Assembly: GCA_944389585.1 (NCBI GenBank)
Contig: CALXMW010000008.1
Location: forward strand, 19,010-83,009
Direction: 5' to 3'
From: an uncultured Kiritimatiellota bacterium
GTDB lineage: Bacteria; Verrucomicrobiota; Kiritimatiellia; RFP12; DVOR01
DNA: 64,000 nt
Below the pieces are notes generated by a model. The model searched no databases. It had not been told where the DNA came from and saw only the letters and a program-made list of their open reading frames with translations. Shown here one piece after another: positions 50,251-58,797 of the stretch. A program made the translations under genes and the position numbers. Numbering within the stretch: the stretch's first letter is position 1; the number at the start of each line of letters is the position of its first letter.

Positions 50251-52770
50251 ATGGCGAAGGCGTTTGTGCTTGAGGGGCGGGCCGCGGTGCGGCCGATGAT
50301 TTATGCCTACACGCTGAAGGCGGAGGGTTATGGGGATCTGCTGAAGGTGGGCTACACGGAGCGCGACGTGGAGACGCGCGTGCGGGAGCAGGTGGCGAAC
50401 ATCAAGCTCCCCTTCGCCATCCACAAAATCGTCCTGCGGGAGTCTGCGATGCGGCGGGATGGATCGACCTTCGACGACCACGCGGTACACCGTCTGCTGA
50501 AACGACACGGGGTGCAACGGCCCGACGGGGAGTGGTTCCGGTGCGGGGTGGACGAGGTGCGTGCGGCGATTGTGGCCGTGCGCAACCGCCAGGATTACCA
50601 GGCGGCGCGGACGCGGGACTTCGGGATGCGCCCGGAGCAGGCCGAGGCCGTGCGGCTGACGGCGGCTTACTTCCGCCGCAAGGCCAAGGAGGAGCCCGGG
50701 ACGAAGCCGCGTTTCCTCTGGAACGCGAAGATGCGCTTCGGCAAGACCTTCGCGGCCTATGAGCTGGCCAAGGAGATGGGGTTTAAGCGCATCCTCATTC
50801 TGACCTTCAAGCCGGCGGTGGTGAGCGCGTGGGAGGAGGATTGCCTGACGCACGTGGACTTCGCGGGCTGGCAGTTCGTCCGGAAGCTGGACGGACCTGG
50901 TGTGCCGGACCTCGAAGAACAATACCTGCGCACGGACGGGCGGCGGCCCATCGTCTGCTTCGGGTCGTTCCAGGACTTCCTCGGTTATGACCCAAAGACA
51001 GGCGGCATCAAGGAACATCACAAGTGGGTGCGCGAGGAGCGGTGGGACCTCGTCATCTTCGACGAGTACCACTACGGCGCGTGGCGCGAGCGGGCGCAGG
51101 AGCTTTTCGCGAAGGAGGACGAGGAGAAGGAGGTGGAGGCCGTCGAGGCGGCAGAGGGCGCGAAGCCCACGGGGGCGGAGCGGCTCTCCGAGGACGACCT
51201 GCCCATCCAGGCGGAGCGGTATCTCTACCTCTCGGGGACGCCCTTCCGGTCGCTGGAGAGCGGGGAGTTCATCGAGGAGCAGGTCTATGGCTGGACCTAC
51301 GCGGACGAGCAACGGGCGAAGGAGGCTTGGCAGGGGCCGGGGGCGAACCCCTACGCGGCGCTGCCGCAGATGGTGATGCTGACCTATCGCCTGCCGGAGG
51401 CCATCCGCAAGGTGGCGGAGGCGGGGGAGTTCAACGAGTTCGACCTCAATGTCTTCTTCTCGACGACGAAGGGGGCGGACGGGGTGCCGCGCTTCGTGTG
51501 GGAGGAGCATGTGCAGCAGTGGCTGGACTACCTGCGCGGGCGTTACCTGCCGACCGAGGTGGAGGGGTTGAAGATCCGCGAGCCGGTGGAGCTGCCCTTC
51601 GCCAAGGGGGCGCTGGCCGACGCGCTGCAGCACTCGGTGTGGTTCCTGCCGAGCGTGGCGGCGTGCGAGGCGATGGACGCACTGTTGCACGCGAAGCGGA
51701 ACACGTGGTGGCACGACTTCGGGGTGATCGTGTGCGCGGGCGACCATGTGGGCATGGGCGCGGAGGCGTTGGACGCGGTGGAGGAAAAGACGGCCGACCC
51801 GATGGCCTCGAAGACCATCACGTTGACCTGCGGCAAGTTGACCACGGGCGTGACGGTGCGACCCTGGGGCGGCATCCTGATGCTCCGAAACCTGAACAGC
51901 CCGGAGACCTATTTCCAGGCGGCGTTTCGTGTGCAGAGTCCGTGGACGACGCGCGATGAACAGGGCCGGGAGGTCATCATCAAGCGCCAGTGCTACGTGC
52001 TGGACTTCGCGCCGAACCGCGCCTTGCGCCAGGTGGCCGAGTACAGCGGCAAGCTCAGCATCAACGAAAACGCCCCGCGGACGGACGAAGAGCGCGTGGA
52101 CGAATTCATCCACTTCCTGCCCATCCTCTACTCCGACGGCGGGAAGCTCACCCCCATCAACGCCATGCAGGTGTTGGAGCTCGCCTTCACCGGCGACGCG
52201 GCCACCCTCCTGGCCCGCCGCTGGCAGAGCGCCCTGCTCGTGAACGTGGACAACGAGACCCTCAAGCGCCTGATGGCCAACCAAGCGGCCTTCGACGCCG
52301 TGATGAAAATCATCGCCGACCGCAACCTCGGCCGCGACACCCTCGAGACCATCGTCAATCGCACGGACGTCATCAAGAAGGCCAAAAAGGACGGCAAGGA
52401 CAAGACGCCCAAGGAGCGCAGACAGCAGACCGACGAGGAGAAGGAACTGAAGAGCAAACGCAAGCAGGTGCAGGAAAAGCTCATCAAGTTCGCCGCGCGC
52501 ATCCCCGTCTTCATGTATCTGACGGACTACCGCGAACACACCCTCCGCGAGGTGATCGAGCAGCTGGAGACGGCGCTCTTCGAGCGGGTGACGGGGCTGA
52601 CGCTGGAGGACTTCAAGCTGCTCGTCTCCCTGCGCCTCTTCAACGACGCGCTGATGAACCTGGCCGTGCTGAACTTCAAGCGCTACGAGGACGCCAGCCT
52701 CTCCTACACCGGCATTGACAGGCACGAAGGCGAGCGCATCGGCCTGTGGGACACGACCGCCGCCCGCTGA
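50251..52770 (+). CDS. GIY-YIG nuclease fused to SF2 helicase (restriction subunit)
   Basis: The 839-aa protein joins two parts. Residues 15-105 are a T5orf172-type GIY-YIG nuclease: IYAYTL, LLKVGYTERDVETRVREQ and GEWFRCG give the Tyr, Gly-Tyr, Arg and Glu positions. Residues 125-600 are a superfamily 2 helicase with Walker A NAKMRFGKTF (158-167), DEYH at 271-274 instead of DEAH, LSGTPFR and FQAAFRVQSPW, ending with the arginine-finger region. The C-terminal helical region may contact the methylase. With the two preceding genes it forms a restriction system that would translocate and cut unmodified DNA. Confidence 0.85.
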   Translation: MAKAFVLEGRAAVRPMIYAYTLKAEGYGDLLKVGYTERDVETRVREQVANIKLPFAIHKIVLRESAMRRDGSTFDDHAVHRLLKRHGVQRPDGEWFRCGVDEVRAAIVAVRNRQDYQAARTRDFGMRPEQAEAVRLTAAYFRRKAKEEPGTKPRFLWNAKMRFGKTFAAYELAKEMGFKRILILTFKPAVVSAWEEDCLTHVDFAGWQFVRKLDGPGVPDLEEQYLRTDGRRPIVCFGSFQDFLGYDPKTGGIKEHHKWVREERWDLVIFDEYHYGAWRERAQELFAKEDEEKEVEAVEAAEGAKPTGAERLSEDDLPIQAERYLYLSGTPFRSLESGEFIEEQVYGWTYADEQRAKEAWQGPGANPYAALPQMVMLTYRLPEAIRKVAEAGEFNEFDLNVFFSTTKGADGVPRFVWEEHVQQWLDYLRGRYLPTEVEGLKIREPVELPFAKGALADALQHSVWFLPSVAACEAMDALLHAKRNTWWHDFGVIVCAGDHVGMGAEALDAVEEKTADPMASKTITLTCGKLTTGVTVRPWGGILMLRNLNSPETYFQAAFRVQSPWTTRDEQGREVIIKRQCYVLDFAPNRALRQVAEYSGKLSINENAPRTDEERVDEFIHFLPILYSDGGKLTPINAMQVLELAFTGDAATLLARRWQSALLVNVDNETLKRLMANQAAFDAVMKIIADRNLGRDTLETIVNRTDVIKKAKKDGKDKTPKERRQQTDEEKELKSKRKQVQEKLIKFAARIPVFMYLTDYREHTLREVIEQLETALFERVTGLTLEDFKLLVSLRLFNDALMNLAVLNFKRYEDASLSYTGIDRHEGERIGLWDTTAAR

Positions 52771-52777
52771 CGCGCCT

Positions 52778-53521
52778 TCAGAGCATGGCGGAGAGGGCGG
52801 CGAAGGCGGCGGAAAGGTCGGGGAGGCGGAGGATGGCGAGAGGGTCGAGGGGGGTGGGATCGGCGTTGACGATGACGAGGCGGGCGCCGCATTCGTAGGC
52901 TTCGCGGGGGAGGAGGGCGGCGGGGTGGACGGTGAGGGAGGTGCCCAGGACGAGGAGGAGGTCGGCGCGGCGGCAGGCGTCGAGGGCGGCCTGGAAGGTG
53001 GCCTCGGGGAGGGGTTCGCCGTAGAAGACGATGTCGGGCTTGAGGACGCCGCCGCAGGCGCAGCGGGGGACGCGCCCGGCGTGGGCGGTGGGTTGGACGG
53101 CGTCGTAGGGGTAGGCGCGGCCGCAGGCAAGGCAGTGGTGCAGGCTGGGGGAGCCGTGGAGCTCGTGGACGGTCTTGCTGCCGGCGAGGGTGTGGAGGCG
53201 GTCGATGTTTTGGGTGACGACGGCGCGGAGGAGGCCGCCGGCCTCGAGGCGGGCGAGGGTGGCGTGGATGACGTTGGGGCGGAAGGCGTCGAGGCCGTAG
53301 ACGAAGTCCTTGGCCCAGGCGTAGAAGAGGGAGGGGTCGCGCTCAAAGAGGTCGAGGCCGAAGAGTGCCTCGACGCTGTGGCCGCGGAAGGTGTCGCGGT
53401 AGATGCCGTCTTTGCCGCGGAAGTCGCGGATGCCGCTGGGGGTGGAGACGCCGGCGCCGGTGAAGGCGACGGTGTTGGGCGAGGCTTGGAGGAGGTCAAG
53501 AAGCTGTCCGACGGGGTTCAT
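52778..53521 (-). CDS. Sir2-family NAD-dependent deacylase
   Basis: The 247-aa sirtuin has the NAD motif FTGAGVSTPSGIRDFRG near residues 20-35, VTQNIDRLH, the active-site histidine in VHELHGS, a zinc site of four cysteines (CLAC and CAC), and PDIVFYGEPLP. Bacterial sirtuins remove acyl groups from lysines, for example on acetyl-CoA synthetase; some defence systems use Sir2 domains as NADases. The sequence fits the CobB deacylase class. It overlaps the M50-like gene by 4 bp and is the last gene of the kinase operon. It lies convergent with the restriction cluster, 7 bp apart. Confidence 0.88.
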   Translation of the reverse strand: MNPVGQLLDLLQASPNTVAFTGAGVSTPSGIRDFRGKDGIYRDTFRGHSVEALFGLDLFERDPSLFYAWAKDFVYGLDAFRPNVIHATLARLEAGGLLRAVVTQNIDRLHTLAGSKTVHELHGSPSLHHCLACGRAYPYDAVQPTAHAGRVPRCACGGVLKPDIVFYGEPLPEATFQAALDACRRADLLLVLGTSLTVHPAALLPREAYECGARLVIVNADPTPLDPLAILRLPDLSAAFAALSAML

Positions 53522-54213
53522 GGCTTCTCCCGGCTGGGGATGAGGTCGAAGGCGGTCTCGGCGAGCGTGGCGTAGGCGCCGAAGACGCGGTGGAGGAGGG
53601 CGGCGGCTTGGAAGCCGGGGGCGGTGAGGCCGGCGGCGGGGAGGGCAAGGTTGGCGAAGAGGAGGTTGACCGTGAGGATGAGCCAGTAGGAGAAGAGGCG
53701 CCCGTATTCGAGGATGTCGGGCTGGGCCACGGTGAGGAGCGCGTCGAGGGTGTAGAGGACGTGGAAGAGGGTGAGCGCGCCGAAGAGCGCGGCCCAGGGC
53801 CAGAAGAGGTGGCCGGGCCAGAGGAAACGCGCGCCGGCGCAGAACCCAAGGGCGAGCAGAAGGTAGAGGGGGACGCAGTAGGGCGCGAGGGTGATGGCGA
53901 GGTTGCTTTTGGAGAGCTCGACGAAACCGCCCGTCTCGCGGACGCTGACGCGGTGGACGCGCGCCAGGCAGCAGAGCCCGACGAGCGCGTGCGTCAGCTC
54001 ATGCCCGAAGACGTAGAGTGGGGAGAGGGCGCGCCCCTTCCAGAAATAGAGCGCGGCCATCGCCGCGCCGCCGCAGGCGAAGGCGACGCACCCGGGGGTG
54101 AGGGTCGCGCCGGAGAGCAGCCCGGCGGCCAGGCCGTCGAGGAAGGCGCGGCCGAGGGCCCAGGCCAGCGGGAGCCCGGCAAGCCCCACCAGGAAGAGGA
54201 GGAAGCGGCCCAT
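53518..54213 (-). CDS. Membrane zinc metalloprotease-like protein (HExxH)
   Basis: The 231-aa protein has about six hydrophobic segments and the motif YVFGHELTHALVGL, giving His71, Glu72 and His75 as in M50/site-2 proteases. A second ligand may be Asp in LYTLDALLTVAQPDILEYG. This layout suits a small intramembrane metalloprotease, although the family was not confirmed. It overlaps the Sir2 gene and follows the kinase gene by 15 bp, so the three are probably coexpressed and may share a signalling role. Confidence 0.7.
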   Translation of the reverse strand: MGRFLLFLVGLAGLPLAWALGRAFLDGLAAGLLSGATLTPGCVAFACGGAAMAALYFWKGRALSPLYVFGHELTHALVGLCCLARVHRVSVRETGGFVELSKSNLAITLAPYCVPLYLLLALGFCAGARFLWPGHLFWPWAALFGALTLFHVLYTLDALLTVAQPDILEYGRLFSYWLILTVNLLFANLALPAAGLTAPGFQAAALLHRVFGAYATLAETAFDLIPSREKP

Positions 54214-54228
54214 GGCGGCGGGCGGGGC

Positions 54229-56565
54229 TCAGGCCTCGGGGGCGAGGCCCTCGAGGCGGGCGCGCTTGGCGCGGGTGTTGGGGAGGCGGTCGGCAAGCTC
54301 GGCGAGGGTGTCCATGAGGTCGCGCAAGACCTTGGACTTGTCGAGCATGGCCGCGCCGATGTAGCGGTTGACGTAGAGCCGGGCGCCGATGGCCAGCTCG
54401 GCGCGGGCGGCGGTGGGGAGGGCGCGGGCGCCCTGGTCGTCGGCCAACGCGCCGCGGAAGAGGGTCACGGCGGCGCCGGATTGGTGGACGGCGAAGTCTT
54501 CCCACGAGAGGGGCTTGCCGTTCACGCTGAGGCCCTCCTCGGTGGGCGCGGCGAGGCCGAAGCGGGCGAAGGAGCCATCCTTCGCGCCGGCGGCGACCCA
54601 CTCGCGCACGCGGCCAAGGGCGTCGATGCGCTCGGCGACGAGGGCGGCGGCGGCCTGGGCCTCGTCGGACGTGAGGCGCGCGGCGCGGGCGGCGAAGGCC
54701 TTGGCGGCCTGGTCGGGGCGGAAGGCCTCGAGGCTGCCCGAGACGGCGGCCTCCATCTCGGCGACGGAGGCGACCTCGTCGGCGACGGCCTGGCGCTGGC
54801 GCTCGAGCTCGGCCTGGCGGGCGGCCTCGGCCTTGGCCTCCTGCTCGGCCTTGAAGCGGGCGGCGACGGCGGCCTCCATCTCGGCGCGGGCGCGGTCGAC
54901 GGCGGCGCGCCAGCCTTTCTGGAGGTCTTGGAGGGCGCGGAGGTTGCCCTCGGCGGCCTTGGCGGCGGGGTCGTCGGCGAGGGCCTTGGCGGCGGCCTGG
55001 GCCTCGGTGAGGGCCTTGGCGACGCCGGCGGGGTCGGCCTCGGCGGCCTGGGTGCGGAGGCCGTCGAGGGTCTTGCGGGCGGCCTCGGCGGCCTGGGCGG
55101 CGGCGGCGAGGGCGGCCTGCTTGGCGTAGGCGCCCTGGAGGGCCTTGAGCATGGCGGTGGGGGCCTCGCCCTCGGCGGGTTGGAGCCAGCTTTCGTGCTC
55201 GGGGAGGGTGGCGCGTCGGGCCTGGTTGACAAGGGCCTTGACGATCTTTTCGGCGGCGCCGGGGAAGGCGGAGAGGTCGGTGGCGCGGGCGGCGACCTCG
55301 CCGCCGAGGGTCTCGAGCGCGGCAAGGCCCGCGGCGGCCTGGGCCTGCTCGGGGGAGAGGGCGGGTGCCGCGGGGGCGGGAGCCGCGGGGGCGGGCTCCT
55401 CGCCGCCGAGGACAATGGCCAGGACGACGCCGATGACGAGGAGGGGGAGGGCCACCGCGCCGCCGACGATGGCGGCGATGGCGCCTTTGCCGAGGCCCTT
55501 CTTGGGGGGGATGAGGGGGGCGTTGGGGTTGGCCACGGAGGGCATGGGGCGCGAGGGGCCGACGGCGGGGCGGGGGACGGCGCCTTTGAGGACGATGCGT
55601 TTGCCGCCGCCGATCTGGGCCTTGACGGCCTTGAGCTCCTTCTCGAGGTCGGCGATGAGCGCGTCGTAGTTGGGGTAGCGGCGGGCGGGCTCGGCCTCGA
55701 GCATCCGCATGACGATCTTGGCGAGGCCCTCGGGGCAGGAGGGGGCGAGCTCGCGCAGGGGGCGGGCGGGGCCCAGGAGGCGGCCCTGCATGACGGCCAC
55801 GGCGTCGGCGCCCTCGAAGGGGGGGACGCCGGCGAGGGCGTGGTAGAGGGTGCCGCCGAGGGAGTACATGTCGGCGCGGAAGTCGACCTTCTGCTTTTTG
55901 AGCGTCTCGGGGGCGATGTAGTAGGGCGTGCCCCAGACCTCGTTGTTGGCGGCGGCGTGGGCGCCCATGAGCGCGGCGATGCCGAAGTCGGCGAGCTTGG
56001 CCTGGCGGCCTTCGTCGAGGAGGATGTTCTCGGGCTTGACGTCGCCGTGGACCATGCCGACGTCGGCGGCGGCCTTGAGGCCTTTGGCGATTTGGATGCC
56101 GACGTTGAGGACGGCCGCGGGCATGACGGGCCCAGCCTTCATCATGCGGTCGAGGGAGTCGGCCTCGACCAGCTCCATGACGAGGTAGGGCTGCCCGGCC
56201 TCCTCGCCGAAGGCGTAGACGGCGACGGTGTTGGGGCTTTTGAGCTGGCCGGCGGCCTGGGCCTCTTTCTTGAAGTTCTCGATGAAGGCGGGGTCCTCGG
56301 CGGCCTTTTCCTTGAGGATGACCTTGACGGCGACCTTGCGCTGGAGCCCTTCGTCGAGCGCCTCGAAGACCGCGCCCATGCCGCCGGCGCCGATGAGCCG
56401 CGTGAGGCGGTATTGCTGGCCCAGGCGCCCGGGGACGAGGACGGTTTTGCCGCAGGCGGGGCAGGCCAGCTCGGCGAGCGGCTCGGCGCCGGGGGGCAGT
56501 GGCGCGCCGCAGGCGGGGCAGGCGGGGTTTTCCAGGGGCTTGGCGACGATTCCGTTCACGCTCAT
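54229..56565 (-). CDS. Membrane-anchored Ser/Thr protein kinase with zinc ribbon
   Basis: The 778-aa protein opens with a zinc ribbon (CPACG at 16-20 and CPACG at 35-39). A Hanks-type kinase domain spans about 50-320: glycine loop IGAGGMGAVFEA, Lys81, Glu101, catalytic HGDVKPEN with Asp175, DFG at 193-195, and YIAPETL. His-Gly-Asp replaces the usual His-Arg-Asp. One membrane helix (about 375-405) leads to a long Ala/Glu-rich coiled coil and a C-terminal domain, which would be outside. Such kinases sense envelope signals. A ribosome binding site AAGGAG supports the ATG at 56565. Confidence 0.88.
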   Translation of the reverse strand: MSVNGIVAKPLENPACPACGAPLPPGAEPLAELACPACGKTVLVPGRLGQQYRLTRLIGAGGMGAVFEALDEGLQRKVAVKVILKEKAAEDPAFIENFKKEAQAAGQLKSPNTVAVYAFGEEAGQPYLVMELVEADSLDRMMKAGPVMPAAVLNVGIQIAKGLKAAADVGMVHGDVKPENILLDEGRQAKLADFGIAALMGAHAAANNEVWGTPYYIAPETLKKQKVDFRADMYSLGGTLYHALAGVPPFEGADAVAVMQGRLLGPARPLRELAPSCPEGLAKIVMRMLEAEPARRYPNYDALIADLEKELKAVKAQIGGGKRIVLKGAVPRPAVGPSRPMPSVANPNAPLIPPKKGLGKGAIAAIVGGAVALPLLVIGVVLAIVLGGEEPAPAAPAPAAPALSPEQAQAAAGLAALETLGGEVAARATDLSAFPGAAEKIVKALVNQARRATLPEHESWLQPAEGEAPTAMLKALQGAYAKQAALAAAAQAAEAARKTLDGLRTQAAEADPAGVAKALTEAQAAAKALADDPAAKAAEGNLRALQDLQKGWRAAVDRARAEMEAAVAARFKAEQEAKAEAARQAELERQRQAVADEVASVAEMEAAVSGSLEAFRPDQAAKAFAARAARLTSDEAQAAAALVAERIDALGRVREWVAAGAKDGSFARFGLAAPTEEGLSVNGKPLSWEDFAVHQSGAAVTLFRGALADDQGARALPTAARAELAIGARLYVNRYIGAAMLDKSKVLRDLMDTLAELADRLPNTRAKRARLEGLAPEA

Positions 56566-56575
56566 GGCTCTCTCC

Positions 56576-57739
56576 TTATGCGTAGCGCTCGCGCAGCTGC
56601 GCCACCGCGCGCTCGAGGCGCGCCTCGTCCATCTCATGCACCTCGGTCTTCGCGCCGAGGCCCTGCGGCAGGGTCACGCACAGCGCCCCGCCCAAATGCT
56701 CGCGGAACTGCCGCAGGCCCTCGAGCACGGCCAGGCGCCCGTCCGTCCCGCGCAGGGCCAGCTCGTCGCACCACACGCGCAGGCCGCAATCGCGCAGCAG
56801 GGCGACGACGCGCGTGCAGTCCGCGGGCGTGACCAGCCCCAGGAGCGAGGCGTAGACCATGTCCAGCGCCACGCCGATGGCGACGGCCTCGCCGTGCGAG
56901 AGCTGGTAGCAGGTGAGGGCCTCCAGGCGGTGCGCGCTCCAGTGGCCGAAGTCCAGCGGCCGCGCCGAGCCGCGCTCGAAGGGGTCGCCGGCGTTGGCGA
57001 TGTGGGCCAGGTGGAGCGCGGCGGTGCGCTCGACCAGCTGGGCCATCGCCTCCAGGTCGCGCAGGCGCAGGGCGTCGGCATGGGCCTGGAGCCAGCCGAG
57101 GAAGGGCGCGTCCTTGATGACGGCCACCTTGACGGCCTCGGCGATGCCGTTGCGCCAATCCGTGTCCGGGAGCGTGGGCAGGAAGTCCGCGTCGTTGACG
57201 ACGGCGAAGGGCGGGGCGAAGGTGCCCAGGAAGTTCTTGCAGGCGCCGAAGTCCACGCCGTTCTTCACGCCCACCCCCGCGTCCGCCTGCGAGAGGGTGG
57301 TGGTGTTCACGCGGATGACGCGGCAGCCGCGGTGGATGACGCCGGCGGCGTAGCCCGCCACGTCCTGCACGGAGCCGCCGCCGATGACCAGGAAGGTGTC
57401 CTTGCGCCCGAAGTGCGTCTGGTAGGCCAGCTTCGCCAGCTTGGCCACGATGCCGTCGTGGCGCTTGGCGAACTCGCCGCCGGGGAGGTATTCGATGGGC
57501 GCGGCCAGCTCGATGAGCCCCCGGCGTGCCGTCAGCCAGGCCGTGAGGCGCCGCGGCAGGTCGGGGTGCGCGTCGCGCACGCCCTGATCCATCACCACCA
57601 GCACGCGGTGGGGCACGGGGGCCGAGGCGTCGCGCGCCAACAGCCCCGACACCGTCTCGTCCCCCGGCGCGAAGAGGCCGCGGCAGAAGACGACCGGATA
57701 GGCGAAGGGGACGGAAAAGCGCTGCTCAATCACTCTCAT
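56576..57739 (-). CDS. EboD/AroB-type sugar phosphate cyclase
   Basis: The 387-aa protein belongs to the 3-dehydroquinate synthase superfamily. It has the NAD site FLVIGGGSVQDVAGYAA, VNTTTLSQADAGVGVKNGVDFG, KNFLGTFAPP, and zinc ligands in GIAEAVKVA, DFGHWSAHRLE and LSHGEAVAIG. The start RVIEQRFSVPFAYPVVF and the stretches GVGVKNG and KNFLGTFAPP resemble EboD more than the shikimate AroB, but I could not align them fully. It may therefore make a cyclitol instead of dehydroquinate. It leads the operon with the Ser/Thr kinase 10 bp downstream. The ATG is 10 nt from the -10. Confidence 0.8.
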   Translation of the reverse strand: MRVIEQRFSVPFAYPVVFCRGLFAPGDETVSGLLARDASAPVPHRVLVVMDQGVRDAHPDLPRRLTAWLTARRGLIELAAPIEYLPGGEFAKRHDGIVAKLAKLAYQTHFGRKDTFLVIGGGSVQDVAGYAAGVIHRGCRVIRVNTTTLSQADAGVGVKNGVDFGACKNFLGTFAPPFAVVNDADFLPTLPDTDWRNGIAEAVKVAVIKDAPFLGWLQAHADALRLRDLEAMAQLVERTAALHLAHIANAGDPFERGSARPLDFGHWSAHRLEALTCYQLSHGEAVAIGVALDMVYASLLGLVTPADCTRVVALLRDCGLRVWCDELALRGTDGRLAVLEGLRQFREHLGGALCVTLPQGLGAKTEVHEMDEARLERAVAQLRERYA

Positions 57740-57749
57740 CTCATTCATT

Positions 57750-57760
57750 AGCATACCACA
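57750..57760 (-). promoter_or_regulatory. Extended -10 promoter of the cyclase-kinase-M50-Sir2 operon
   Basis: TGTGGTATGCT on the minus strand. The ATG at 57739 is 10 nt from the hexamer, so the leader is at most a few nucleotides. An ATG at 57748 is too close to the hexamer to be transcribed. Confidence 0.7.
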
Positions 57761-57810
57761 GCCCGGGCGCTTTGCAAAGCCGCCCGGGCGCTTTGGCAAC
57801 GGCGCGCGTT

Positions 57811-57821
57811 TCTGTTATAAT
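57811..57821 (+). promoter_or_regulatory. Extended -10 promoter of trxA (CTGTTATAAT)
   Basis: It lies 30 nt before trxA; AAGGAGAG is the ribosome binding site. Confidence 0.75.
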
Positions 57822-57851
57822 GGCCGCGTCAACTTCCACAAGGAGAGTGCC

Positions 57852-58172
57852 ATGACGGTTGAGCATTTGGACGCAACGACCTTCGAGGACGCCATCGCCG
57901 GCCTCGCCCTCGTCGACTTCTGGGCCACCTGGTGCGGCCCCTGCAAGATGCAGGGCGCCATCCTCGACAAGCTGGAGCTGCCCGCCGACCTCGCCGGCAA
58001 GGTGCGCGTCGGCAAGGTGGACATCGACCGCGAACAGCCCCTCGCCGTCCGCTTCCAGGTGCAGACCATCCCCACCCTCATCCTCTTCAAGGGCGGGCAG
58101 CCCGTCGAGCGCCTCGTCGGCGTCACCCGCGCCGACGTCCTCGTCGAGAAACTCCGGCAGGCCGCGCTGTGA
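57852..58172 (+). CDS. trxA: Thioredoxin
   Basis: This 106-aa cytoplasmic disulfide reductase has the active site WCGPCK (Cys28, Cys31) after VDFWATW, and the cis-proline segment QTIPTLILFKGG. No signal peptide is present. It overlaps the LysM gene by GTGA, so translation of the two is probably coupled. Thioredoxin reductase is not in the window. Confidence 0.93.
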   Translation: MTVEHLDATTFEDAIAGLALVDFWATWCGPCKMQGAILDKLELPADLAGKVRVGKVDIDREQPLAVRFQVQTIPTLILFKGGQPVERLVGVTRADVLVEKLRQAAL

Positions 58173-58708
58173 GGGCCCTGGCGCTCTTGGCCGCGGCCCT
58201 GCTCCTGGCCGCCCCGGCCCCCGCCCAGCGCGTGGCCGCCCAACAACAGCAGCTCCTGCGCGAGCTGGAGTTCGCCGTCCAGCGCCTCGCCGCGCGCTTC
58301 GACGCCGTCGAGCAGCGGCAGGACGCCCTGTCCGCGCGCCTCGCGGCCCTGGAGCGCGGCGAGGGCAGGGCCGCCCTGGCCACGAAGGACGAGGTGGCCG
58401 CCCTGCGCACCGACCTCGCCGCCCTCAAGGCCGCCCAGTCGCGGATGCGCGGGGAGATCGTCGACGACCTCTCCGGGCGCATCAGCGCCATCACCGAGCG
58501 CCAGGCCCGCGCCCAGCAGGCCGCCGCGCGCGAGGAGGCGCGCGCCGCGCGCGGCTCGGGCTACAGCCACGTGGTCGAGGCCGGGCAGACCCTCTCGGCC
58601 ATCGCCGAGGCGTATGGCGTCTCGGTGCGCGCCATCATGAAGGCCAACAAGATCGCCGACCCCACCAAGCTGCAGGTCGGCCAGAAGCTGTTCATCCCGG
58701 ATCCCTGA
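58169..58708 (+). CDS. Secreted coiled-coil LysM protein
   Basis: The 179-aa product starts with GTG and a signal peptide (RALALLAAALLLAAPAPAQ). A coiled coil follows (about residues 25-120, LLRELEFAVQRLAARFDAVEQ). The C-terminal LysM domain reads HVVEAGQTLSAIAEAYGVSV then IMKANKIADPTKLQVGQKLFIP. LysM binds peptidoglycan, so the protein probably sits in the periplasm on the wall. It ends at a strong terminator. Confidence 0.82.
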   Translation: MRALALLAAALLLAAPAPAQRVAAQQQQLLRELEFAVQRLAARFDAVEQRQDALSARLAALERGEGRAALATKDEVAALRTDLAALKAAQSRMRGEIVDDLSGRISAITERQARAQQAAAREEARAARGSGYSHVVEAGQTLSAIAEAYGVSVRAIMKANKIADPTKLQVGQKLFIPDP

Positions 58709-58714
58709 GCGACG

Positions 58715-58745
58715 GGCGCGGCGAGCGTGTGCCGCGCCTTTTTTT
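58715..58745 (+). terminator. Terminator after the LysM gene
   Basis: An 8-bp stem (GGCGCGGC with GCCGCGCC) is followed by T7. Confidence 0.9.
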
Positions 58746-58765
58746 GTGCCCCGCGCGGGCGCGCC

Positions 58766-58794
58766 TGTTAGCGAAGCGTTAGAGAGAGGTTAGA
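58766..58794 (+). promoter_or_regulatory. Pho-box-like triple direct repeat
   Basis: Three 7-mers (TGTTAGC, CGTTAGA, GGTTAGA) repeat at exactly 11-bp intervals with 4-bp spacers. This is the geometry of PhoB-type binding sites, directly before a Na/phosphate cotransporter gene. The last repeat lies only 3 bp before the ATG and overlaps the ribosome binding site, which is unusual for an activator site. Confidence 0.45.
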
Positions 58795-58797
58795 GCC

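Noticed and set aside
52778..53521. Sir2 as part of a defence system with the adjacent restriction genes
   Set aside because: It is on the opposite strand, in an operon with the kinase and protease, and has the complete zinc site and motifs of a CobB-type deacylase.
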